From positions 1 through 6,096 of the forward strand of contig CAYJNS010000062.1 of assembly GCA_964371745.1 (NCBI GenBank): a stretch of DNA of 6,096 nt. Direction: 5' to 3'. The notes under the pieces were generated by a model. It saw nothing but the letters and a program-made list of their open reading frames with translations, searched no databases and had not been told where the DNA came from. The position numbers and the translations under genes are program-made. The DNA comes from CAKOSP01 sp964371745 (GTDB taxonomy: Bacteria > Bacillota_I > Bacilli_A > RF39 > UBA660). Positions 1 to 5,405 of this stretch are shown piece by piece (within the stretch, counting starts at the first letter, position 1; each line of letters begins with the position of its first letter).

Positions 1-74
1 ATGCAAGAGTTAAAGAACGTAAAAAATATGGTCTTAAAAAAGCACGTCGTGCACCACAATTTTCAAAAAGATAA
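1..74 (+). CDS. rpsI: 30S ribosomal protein S9, C-terminal end (partial)
   Basis: This is the 3' end of the S9 gene; the start lies outside the window. Codons are in frame from position 3 and end in TAA at 72-74. They read ARVKERKKYG followed by LKKARRAPQFSKR, the near-universal basic C-terminal tail of bacterial S9. In the small ribosomal subunit this tail reaches the P site and its final Lys-Arg contacts the tRNA anticodon stem-loop (family knowledge). rpsI is usually the last gene of an rplM-rpsI operon, and the terminator 26 bp downstream agrees with that. The genes that follow are therefore not part of the ribosomal operon. Confidence 0.96.
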   Translation, partial: ARVKERKKYGLKKARRAPQFSKR

Positions 75-99
75 TCAGCTATTATGGTTATACAAAATT

Positions 100-121
100 A
101 CTCGTATTTGCGAGTTTTTTT
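100..121 (+). terminator. Rho-independent terminator of rpsI
   Basis: A perfect 5-bp stem ACTCG (100-104) / CGAGT (111-115) encloses a 6-nt loop and runs directly into seven T residues (115-121). It is one of the few G+C-containing hairpins in the intergenic DNA and sits just after the rpsI stop codon. Confidence 0.85.
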
Positions 122-150
122 ATGCAAAAAGATGTTTTATAATATTTTGG

Positions 151-165
151 GCATAAATTTTATGC
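151..165. repeat. Small palindrome in the rpsI-CotH gap
   Basis: GCATAAA (151-157) and TTTATGC (159-165) are perfect inverted repeats around a single T. The odd-centred dyad is too tight for a full RNA hairpin, so it is more likely a protein-binding dyad or chance. It lies 7 bp after a TATAAT (138-143) that has no good -35 box. The half-site TTTTATGC also occurs at 118-125. Confidence 0.35.
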
Positions 166-217
166 TTTAAAACAAATTAGTTTAAAATATATATTATTTT
201 TTAATAAAATTAAATAG

Positions 218-249
218 CTATAATTATAAAAATAATTATAGTTTTTTTT
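218..249 (+). terminator. A+T-rich hairpin with T-tract (possible terminator)
   Basis: CTATAATTA (218-226) and TAATTATAG (233-241) form a perfect 9-bp stem with a 6-nt loop, followed at once by eight T residues (242-249). The shape is that of an intrinsic terminator, though only the basal pair is G-C, so its strength is uncertain. It lies upstream of the -10 box at 262-267, so it cannot attenuate the CotH operon mRNA from that promoter. It would stop readthrough from rpsI or end a short transcript starting within the gap. Confidence 0.5.
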
Positions 250-267
250 AATAAATTATAGTATAAT
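239..267 (+). promoter_or_regulatory. Probable promoter of the CotH-VTC-DUF4956 operon
   Basis: A perfect TATAAT lies at 262-267, 17 bp before the ATG at 285. The -35 window at about 239-244 (TAGTTT) is a poor match to TTGACA and overlaps the end of the 218-249 hairpin, and there is no TGn extension. Transcription would begin near 274, giving a leader of only about 11 nt. The region is so A+T-rich that other -10-like sites are possible. Confidence 0.5.
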
Positions 268-284
268 AAATTTGTGGTAGAAAT

Positions 285-3194
285 ATGAAATTTAATAGTG
301 ATGTTTTTAAGCAAAATAAAAAGTTTTTTATAATAGCTATTAGTGGTTTATTAATAGCTCTTTTAATTGCAATATTTTCTGATATTGAATTTAAAAATTT
401 AGAAAAAAAAGCGTTAACTAATGAAGAAAGTAATATTACTAAACTAATAATAAATGAAGTTACATCTAATAATAACGGGATTATTGCTGATGAAAATGGG
501 AATGTGTATGATTTTGTAGAACTTTATAATGGAAGTAATAATGAAATAGAACTTTTAAATTATGGACTTACAGATGAAAGTGGCGAAGTTAAATGGACTT
601 TTCCAGATGTTACAATAAAATCAAAAGACTATTTAATTATATATTTAAGTGGTAAAAATGAAAGTGGATTAAATGCTCCATTTAAGTTAAAATCTGGTGG
701 AGGAGAAACTATTGCTTTATTAAAACCAAATGGAAGCGTTCATGATGCAGTAGAGCTTACATCGCTTGAAAATAATTATTCTATGTATAGAGATGAAGTT
801 GGATCTTGGGCTATAACAGATACTCCAACACCAGGATATGCAAATACTATTGATGGTCATGAAGCATTTTTAAAATCATTAATACTTGAAGATCAAACAT
901 TAATAATAAATGAATTTTTAATTAATAATCAAGGAAACTATTTAAATGAAGAAAATAAATTAAATGGATTTATTGAAATAAAAAACATAAGTGATGATAC
1001 AATAAACTTAGAAAATTATAGTTTATCTAATGATGAAAATGTAAGTTTTAAATGGCAATTTCCAGATGTTAAATTAAAACCGGGAGAAATTATTAGTGTA
1101 AGTAATTCGGGAGATAGTAACAAAAGCGATAACTTAAGTACTGGCTTTAAATTAGATAATAATACTGGGGATGTAGTTTTAACAAATAATCAAGGTAAAG
1201 TAATTAATAAATATAGTTACGAAAATATTCCAAATGGAGTATCTATGATTTATGGTGAAGGTGGATACTTTGAAAGCTATACTATTTCACCTGGTTATGA
1301 AAATGATTTAGACGGAATAAATGAATTTCAAGAAAAATATTTAAAAACAAATGAAGATTTAATAATAAGTGAAGTTGTTAATTCAAACTCTAGTTACTTA
1401 CCTCAAAATGGTGCTAACTATTATGATTTTATTGAAATATATAATAATTCTAATAAAGAAATAAATTTAAGTGATTACTGTATATCAAGTAACTTAGATA
1501 ATATATGTGAGTATAAAATGCCAGACGTAACTTTAAAAGAAAAAGAGTACTATGTAATAATGGCATCAGGTGATACTAATTTAACAAATAATAATTATTA
1601 TCATGCTGGATTTAAAGTTGGTGATAAAGAAGGTATATATATTACAAAAGGTTCTAAAGTAATTGATTCTATATTTGTAGGAGGAGTAGATAATAATAAA
1701 TCAATAGGTAAAAATATAGATTATGGAGTTTACTATTATGATGAAGTAACACCTCTTTCAAAAAATTCTTATGGTATTCAAGCTATCTCTTCAAGCCCAA
1801 TAGCAAGTGTAGACTCAGGAGTATATAATGATTCAACATTAGAAGTAAAACTTTTAGGAAGTAATGATATATATTATACACTAGATGGATCAACTCCAAG
1901 CGCTTCATCAAAAAAATACAGTAGTCCATTAGAAATAAATGAGACTACTGTTTTAAAATTAATAAACAAAAATGGAAGTATGAGATCAAGTGAAGTTGAA
2001 ACATATAGTTATGTAGTAAATGAAAACCATAATATTGCAGTTATGTCCTTGACAATAAATCCAAATGACTTATCAACAATACATAATGATGCATGGACAC
2101 TCGGAGTTGAAAGGCCAGTACATGTTAAGTATACAGATGTAAATGGCGAAGGTTTTGAAATAGATGCAGGACTTAAATTATTTGGCGGATCTACTAGAGG
2201 TCATCCTAAAAAAAGTTATGAAATAAAGTTTAGAAGTGAATATGGACCGACTCATTTACATTATCAAGTTTTTGATAATAGAGAATCTACTGTTTATAAT
2301 TCACTTGTATTAAGAACTGGTTCTCAAGATGAAATGGGTATAGCCTCAAGAAAAACAATTATAAAAGATTTAGTACCAACTAGTTTAGTAGATGAATATA
2401 CAGATGTAGATGTTCAAAGTTATAAACCAGTTGCACTTTATTTAAATGGTGAATATCATGGACTTTATTTTATAAGAGAAAAAGTAGATGAGACATTTGT
2501 ATCCAATAATTATAATGTTGAAGCTACGAAAGAAAACACTGATATATTAAGAATAGATGGAGAAGTAAAAAGTGGTACAATTGATAATTATAATGAGCTT
2601 ATGGATTTTATTTCTAACAACTCTTTAAAAGATGAAGAAAATTATAATTATGTTAAAAAGCAAATAGATATTGAAAATATATGTGACTTTTGGATTGCTG
2701 AGAATTGGACTGGTAATTATGATATGGTTAACTTAAGATATTTTTCTAATCCAAATATAGATGATGGTGCTTGGCATTATATATTTTATGATTTAGATTT
2801 TTCAATGTATATTGTTCAAAGAGATTATTATAAGTTTTCAACAAGTACTGAAGGTATGACCGAATATGCTTATTCAACATTTTTATTAAGAAATTTAATG
2901 GAAAGTGAACAGTTTCAAAAAACATATTTAGAAAGACTTTCTTATAACTTGAAAAACACTTGGAATGAAGAAACAGTAATAAAAAAAATTGATGAAATTA
3001 TAAATGAAATATCAACTGAAGAAATAGCTAGAAACTTAGATAGATGGGATATGAGTTATTCTAAATGGGAAGAAGATATTGAGTTTATGAAGGAGTATGC
3101 TAGAAATAGAAATGAATATGTTTTGAAACAAACTAAATCTTATTTTAACTTATCAAATGATGAGTATGAAAGTTATTTTGGTGATATATCATGA
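285..3194 (+). CDS. Membrane-anchored CotH-family kinase-like protein with three lamin-tail domains
   Basis: The 969-residue protein starts with a Lys-rich stretch and one hydrophobic helix (about 14-32), most likely a signal anchor placing the rest outside the cell; no AxA cleavage site or LPXTG motif is seen. Three lamin-tail-like repeats follow (about 52-190, 204-345, 357-493), then a chitobiase C-terminal/Fn3-like domain (about 502-578, with YYTLDGSTPS) and a CotH domain (about 583-950). CotH hallmarks are GGSTRGHPKKSYEIKF (634-649), NGEYHGLYFIREKVD (721-735), ENWTGNYDMVN (806-816, candidate catalytic Asp813) and YDLDF (835-839, candidate metal-binding Asp836/838). CotH proteins are atypical kinases known from spore coats; here the substrate is unknown. 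The Shine-Dalgarno is weak (GTGGTAG, 274-280), but this ATG gives a proper signal-anchor N-terminus. It is the first gene of a three-gene operon. Confidence 0.88.
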   Translation: MKFNSDVFKQNKKFFIIAISGLLIALLIAIFSDIEFKNLEKKALTNEESNITKLIINEVTSNNNGIIADENGNVYDFVELYNGSNNEIELLNYGLTDESGEVKWTFPDVTIKSKDYLIIYLSGKNESGLNAPFKLKSGGGETIALLKPNGSVHDAVELTSLENNYSMYRDEVGSWAITDTPTPGYANTIDGHEAFLKSLILEDQTLIINEFLINNQGNYLNEENKLNGFIEIKNISDDTINLENYSLSNDENVSFKWQFPDVKLKPGEIISVSNSGDSNKSDNLSTGFKLDNNTGDVVLTNNQGKVINKYSYENIPNGVSMIYGEGGYFESYTISPGYENDLDGINEFQEKYLKTNEDLIISEVVNSNSSYLPQNGANYYDFIEIYNNSNKEINLSDYCISSNLDNICEYKMPDVTLKEKEYYVIMASGDTNLTNNNYYHAGFKVGDKEGIYITKGSKVIDSIFVGGVDNNKSIGKNIDYGVYYYDEVTPLSKNSYGIQAISSSPIASVDSGVYNDSTLEVKLLGSNDIYYTLDGSTPSASSKKYSSPLEINETTVLKLINKNGSMRSSEVETYSYVVNENHNIAVMSLTINPNDLSTIHNDAWTLGVERPVHVKYTDVNGEGFEIDAGLKLFGGSTRGHPKKSYEIKFRSEYGPTHLHYQVFDNRESTVYNSLVLRTGSQDEMGIASRKTIIKDLVPTSLVDEYTDVDVQSYKPVALYLNGEYHGLYFIREKVDETFVSNNYNVEATKENTDILRIDGEVKSGTIDNYNELMDFISNNSLKDEENYNYVKKQIDIENICDFWIAENWTGNYDMVNLRYFSNPNIDDGAWHYIFYDLDFSMYIVQRDYYKFSTSTEGMTEYAYSTFLLRNLMESEQFQKTYLERLSYNLKNTWNEETVIKKIDEIINEISTEEIARNLDRWDMSYSKWEEDIEFMKEYARNRNEYVLKQTKSYFNLSNDEYESYFGDIS
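438..1763 (+). repeat. Coding for three tandem lamin-tail-like domains
   Basis: This is a protein-level repeat inside the CotH-family gene with a period of about 153 residues. Each unit opens with a LIINEV-like strand (residues 54, 206, 359), continues with a (D/G)F(V/I)E(L/I) strand (residues 77, 229, 382) and carries a FPDV/MPDV turn (106, 259, 413). The first two units end in a PGY element (183-185, 336-338); the third lacks it. The DNA copies are too diverged to be a recent duplication. Lamin-tail domains are immunoglobulin-like folds often found in secreted or surface bacterial proteins, where they are thought to serve attachment or spacing. Unit 3 alone carries cysteines (C399, C408). 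Confidence 0.8.
3180..3194 (+). promoter_or_regulatory. Shine-Dalgarno and ATGA stop/start overlap
   Basis: The CotH-gene stop TGA (3192-3194) overlaps the next start ATG (3191-3193) as ATGA. GGTGAT (3180-3185), within the end of the upstream gene, matches the 3' part of the AGGAGGTGAT consensus at 5 bp from the start. This arrangement usually gives translational coupling, so the two proteins are probably made in matched amounts. Confidence 0.75.
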
Positions 3195-3871
3195 AGACAT
3201 ATAAATATAGGCATGAATTAAAGTTCAAAATATCTCTTGGAGCAGCAAAACTACTTCAAAAGAAACTATCTTTATTTATGGACATAGATAAAAATGCTAA
3301 TAAAGATGGAAAATATTTAATTAAAAGTTTATACTTTGATGATCATAATTCTAATTTTTATTATGAAAAGTTAGATGGTGTATTATATCGAAAAAAGTTT
3401 AGAATTAGAACATATAATAATGATGAAAATTTTATAAGATTAGAAAAGAAAGTTAAGCATAATAATTTAACTGCTAAAGAACAAACTTTAATAACTAGAG
3501 ATATTTATAATAAAATATTGAAGGGTAATTATAATGGTATAAAAAGTAAAGGTCTTTTAGAAGAATTTTTATTAGATATTAAAACATTAGCGTTAATACC
3601 ATCAATTATAGTGTCATATCACAGAACAGCTTTTATTTATCCAGTAAGTGATGTAAGAATTACTTTTGATGAAGATATAAGAAGTGGAAGATATAACTAT
3701 AGTTTATTTGATAATAATAAGATAACTTATAAAGTTGATGAAGATGATAAAATAGTTATGGAAGTAAAGTTTAATGAAGTATTACCTCTACATATAGCAA
3801 ATATGATTAGTGAAATTCCTTCTTGTAGGGAAGCCGTTAGCAAATTTGCAATATGCAGAAGTATTAAGTAA
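3191..3871 (+). CDS. VTC-domain (polyphosphate polymerase-like) protein
   Basis: The 226-residue soluble protein is covered end to end by the VTC/triphosphate-tunnel fold. Its charged strand motifs appear in the family order: YRHELKF (6-12), SLYFDD (46-51), RKKFRIR (67-73), RLEKKVK (83-89), SYHRTAF (142-148), RITFDEDI (156-163), MEVKF (190-194) and SKFAICR (217-223). In yeast Vtc4 this tunnel polymerises ATP gamma-phosphate into polyphosphate using basic residues and a metal-binding Glu; the alternating Arg/Lys and Glu191 here fit a working tunnel, but the product is not shown by sequence. There is no SPX domain or membrane segment, unlike eukaryotic VTC subunits. It overlaps the CotH gene by 4 bp and is followed 12 bp later by the DUF4956 gene, which could supply the missing membrane part. 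Confidence 0.87.
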   Translation: MKTYKYRHELKFKISLGAAKLLQKKLSLFMDIDKNANKDGKYLIKSLYFDDHNSNFYYEKLDGVLYRKKFRIRTYNNDENFIRLEKKVKHNNLTAKEQTLITRDIYNKILKGNYNGIKSKGLLEEFLLDIKTLALIPSIIVSYHRTAFIYPVSDVRITFDEDIRSGRYNYSLFDNNKITYKVDEDDKIVMEVKFNEVLPLHIANMISEIPSCREAVSKFAICRSIK

Positions 3872-3875
3872 GGAG
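3871..3875 (+). promoter_or_regulatory. Ribosome binding site of the DUF4956 gene
   Basis: AGGAG lies 8 bp before the ATG at 3884 and begins on the last base of the VTC-gene stop codon. It is a strong consensus site, clearly better than the one in front of the CotH gene. Confidence 0.85.
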
Positions 3876-3883
3876 AGTAAAAA

Positions 3884-4567
3884 ATGAGTATTTTAGATAC
3901 AATTAAAGATTCAGTATTAAATAATTTTAGTGGTAGTATATCAACAGTTGATATTATTTTATCACTATTAACAGCGTTTATAATCGGTATGTTTATAATT
4001 TATATTTACAAAAAAACATTTACTGGGGTAGTCTATTCTAAAGCATTTGCTTTATGTATATTACTTCTTGCTATGGTAACAGCACTAATTATTAGAACAA
4101 TTAGTTCAAATATTGCTTTATCACTTGGTATGGTTGGTGCACTTTCTATTGTTAGATTTAGAACAGCGGTTAAAGAACCAGTTGATACAGGTTTTATGTT
4201 TTGGGCAATAACTGCAGGTATTATGGCAGGAGCTAGTTTATATATTCCAGCACTTGTGGCATCACTTGCACTTGGTATATTATATTTTGTTGTATATCTA
4301 TTTGGATTTAGAACTACTAGTAGATATTTATTAGTAGTAAAGTATGGTAAAAATATTGATAACAATGTTATTGAGTTAATAAAAAAAGAATTACCTAAAT
4401 ATAAGATAACTAGTAAAACAGCACACAATAGTGAATTTGAATTAACTCTAGAAATAGATATTAATAAAGAAGATATCAATAGCGTTAATATAGTTAATAG
4501 TTTAGAAAAAATGAAAAACGTTAAAAGCGCAAGTTTAATAGCTTATCAAAATGATTTTGGAAATTAG
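3884..4567 (+). CDS. DUF4956 family polytopic membrane protein
   Basis: The 227-residue protein has an amphipathic N-terminus (1-20), hydrophobic segments at about 22-42, 54-73, 103-119 and 121-141, and a soluble C-terminal domain of about 80 residues (147-227) with an alternating strand/helix pattern resembling a ferredoxin-like fold. The diagnostic part is SLGMVGALSIVRFRTAVKEP (80-99), where Arg91, Arg93, Lys97 and Glu98 stand next to or within membrane segments, followed by a Gly/Ala-rich helix (AGIMAGA, 111-117). DUF4956 has no established function. It is repeatedly seen beside VTC-domain and CotH genes in Gram-positive bacteria (from memory), as here, which suggests a channel, transporter or membrane platform for the VTC product. 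It is the last gene of the operon; its TAG stop is partly inside the terminator stem. Confidence 0.85.
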   Translation: MSILDTIKDSVLNNFSGSISTVDIILSLLTAFIIGMFIIYIYKKTFTGVVYSKAFALCILLLAMVTALIIRTISSNIALSLGMVGALSIVRFRTAVKEPVDTGFMFWAITAGIMAGASLYIPALVASLALGILYFVVYLFGFRTTSRYLLVVKYGKNIDNNVIELIKKELPKYKITSKTAHNSEFELTLEIDINKEDINSVNIVNSLEKMKNVKSASLIAYQNDFGN

Positions 4568-4585
4568 CACACTTGTGCTTTTTTT
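4566..4585 (+). terminator. Terminator of the CotH-VTC-DUF4956 operon
   Basis: AGCAC (4566-4570) and GTGCT (4575-4579) form a stem around ACTT, followed by a run of seven T residues (4579-4585). The first two stem bases are the last two bases of the DUF4956 TAG stop codon, so a terminating ribosome would cover the hairpin. It closes the operon before the next promoter. Confidence 0.85.
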
Positions 4586-4615
4586 GTAAAATGAATGTTA
4601 AATGAAAATAGTATA

Positions 4616-4663
4616 TTAATTAATTATTGACAGTTTTAATTAATAAGAGTAATATTTAATTAA
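4616..4663. repeat. Three TTAATTAA octamers at exact 20-bp spacing
   Basis: The self-complementary octamer TTAATTAA occurs at 4616-4623, 4636-4643 and 4656-4663. The first two flank the -35 box and the third lies between the -10 box and the Shine-Dalgarno, sharing its last A with AGGAG. Three sites on nearly the same face of the helix around a promoter resemble an operator array, although such A+T octamers also arise by chance in this DNA. Confidence 0.5.
4627..4655 (+). promoter_or_regulatory. Promoter of the SAF/CpaB-like gene
   Basis: A perfect TTGACA (4627-4632) is followed after 17 bp by TAATAT (4650-4655), matching four of six bases of the -10 consensus. This is the best sigma-A-type promoter in the window. 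Transcription would start near 4662, leaving a very short leader before the ATG at 4676, with the Shine-Dalgarno AGGAG (4663-4667) at its 5' end. Confidence 0.75.
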
Positions 4664-4675
4664 GGAGACGAAATT

Positions 4676-5338
4676 ATGAAAAAAGACAAAACTAAACAAA
4701 ATTATGGACTACTTGCGATGATGTTACTTATAGGTGTATTAATTGGTTATTTAATAGGCGCTGTAATAGTAAATCATGATCCATATGTAAAAGTGCCAGT
4801 TGCTAAACAAATGTTAACTTCTAATGAAGAGATTCTAGAATTAAATATTCATTATGTAGATGTTAAAAGAAGTATGGTTGATGAGTTTGATATTATAACT
4901 GACGTAAGTAAAATATATGGTTATCATGTTGAAGCTGGATATGTTATACCAGAAGAAGGTTTTTTCTATGAAGAAGCAATTAAGGAGGATTATATAAGTT
5001 CATATGAATATAATAATATAGAAGAAGGATATACTTTATTTATTATTGAAAAAGAAGATGAAGAAAAAATAACTACTGGTGATAAAGTAACTATATATGT
5101 TGATTATGAAGAAGATAATGAAGAAAAATATGGTGAATTTTTAACTAATGTTTTAGTAATTGATGTAAATGATGATAATGTAATAGTTAGTATATCTGAA
5201 GATGACTATACTTTATTAACAGCAGCTAAGTACATTGATGATTTAGATATTTCATTTAACGAAAGTTTTGATAAAGAAAAAGTAGATAAAATTGAAATTG
5301 AAAACTTTATAAATTCAAAAATCAGTCCAATAACTTAA
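4676..5338 (+). CDS. Membrane-anchored SAF-domain protein, CpaB/RcpC-like
   Basis: The 220-residue protein has a Lys-rich N-terminus and one membrane helix (about 11-32), then an SAF-like region (about 37-103): VKVPVAKQML, a YVDVKRSMVDE segment, and IYGYHVEAGYVIPEEGFF, which matches the 'G-x-x-x-x-x-I-x-x-G-x-x' turn of SAF domains. An RcpC-like region follows (about 118-190) with TTGDKVTIYVDY (133-144), like the PGDrVDV segment of CpaB, and LVIDVNDDNVIVSISEDDY. CpaB/RcpC proteins help assemble Flp/Tad pili or act as sugar-binding periplasmic subunits (family knowledge). No pilus gene is nearby, so the role is open. The protein is strongly acidic, with many Glu/Asp runs between 95 and 175. 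AGGAG at 4663-4667 sets the start. It is a single-gene unit with its own promoter and terminator. Confidence 0.7.
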   Translation: MKKDKTKQNYGLLAMMLLIGVLIGYLIGAVIVNHDPYVKVPVAKQMLTSNEEILELNIHYVDVKRSMVDEFDIITDVSKIYGYHVEAGYVIPEEGFFYEEAIKEDYISSYEYNNIEEGYTLFIIEKEDEEKITTGDKVTIYVDYEEDNEEKYGEFLTNVLVIDVNDDNVIVSISEDDYTLLTAAKYIDDLDISFNESFDKEKVDKIEIENFINSKISPIT

Positions 5339-5370
5339 AAAAGATTATGTTTTTAATAACATAGTCTTTT
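5339..5370. terminator. Terminator after the SAF/CpaB-like gene
   Basis: The 12-nt arms 5339-5350 and 5359-5370 pair over their full length with one G-T wobble and an 8-nt loop. The arms begin with AAAA and end with TTTT, so the structure can act on either strand. It starts on the base after the TAA stop. Its T-tail is immediately followed by the -10 region of the next gene. Confidence 0.75.
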
Positions 5371-5372
5371 AT

Positions 5373-5383
5373 TATGTTATAAT
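5373..5383 (+). promoter_or_regulatory. Extended -10 promoter of the CAT-like gene
   Basis: TATGTTATAAT (5373-5383) matches the extended -10 consensus TRTGnTATAAT at every fixed base. No good -35 box is present; that window lies inside the terminator stem of the previous gene, which is acceptable for an extended -10 promoter. Transcription would start near 5390. A Shine-Dalgarno-like AGAAG (5394-5398, part of AAGAAGTGAT) lies 7 bp before the ATG at 5406. Confidence 0.75.
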
Positions 5384-5405
5384 AAATACGGAAAGAAGTG
5401 ATGAT

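Noticed and set aside
84..170. 28-codon frame starting at ATG 84 in the rpsI-CotH gap
   Set aside because: It runs straight through the rpsI terminator hairpin and T-tract, lacks a ribosome binding site and encodes no recognisable peptide.
285..3194. Naming the first gene cotH and inferring sporulation
   Set aside because: Only the C-terminal domain matches CotH; the lamin-tail array and signal anchor differ from the spore-coat protein, and no sporulation gene or spore promoter is seen.
4033..4479. 148-codon reading frame on the minus strand
   Set aside because: It lies wholly antisense to the DUF4956 gene, whose protein has clear membrane helices and a family motif. No Shine-Dalgarno or recognisable domain supports the minus-strand frame.
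4676..5338. Part of a Flp/Tad pilus operon
   Set aside because: The gene is bounded by its own promoter and terminator, and neither neighbour encodes a prepilin, ATPase or peptidase.
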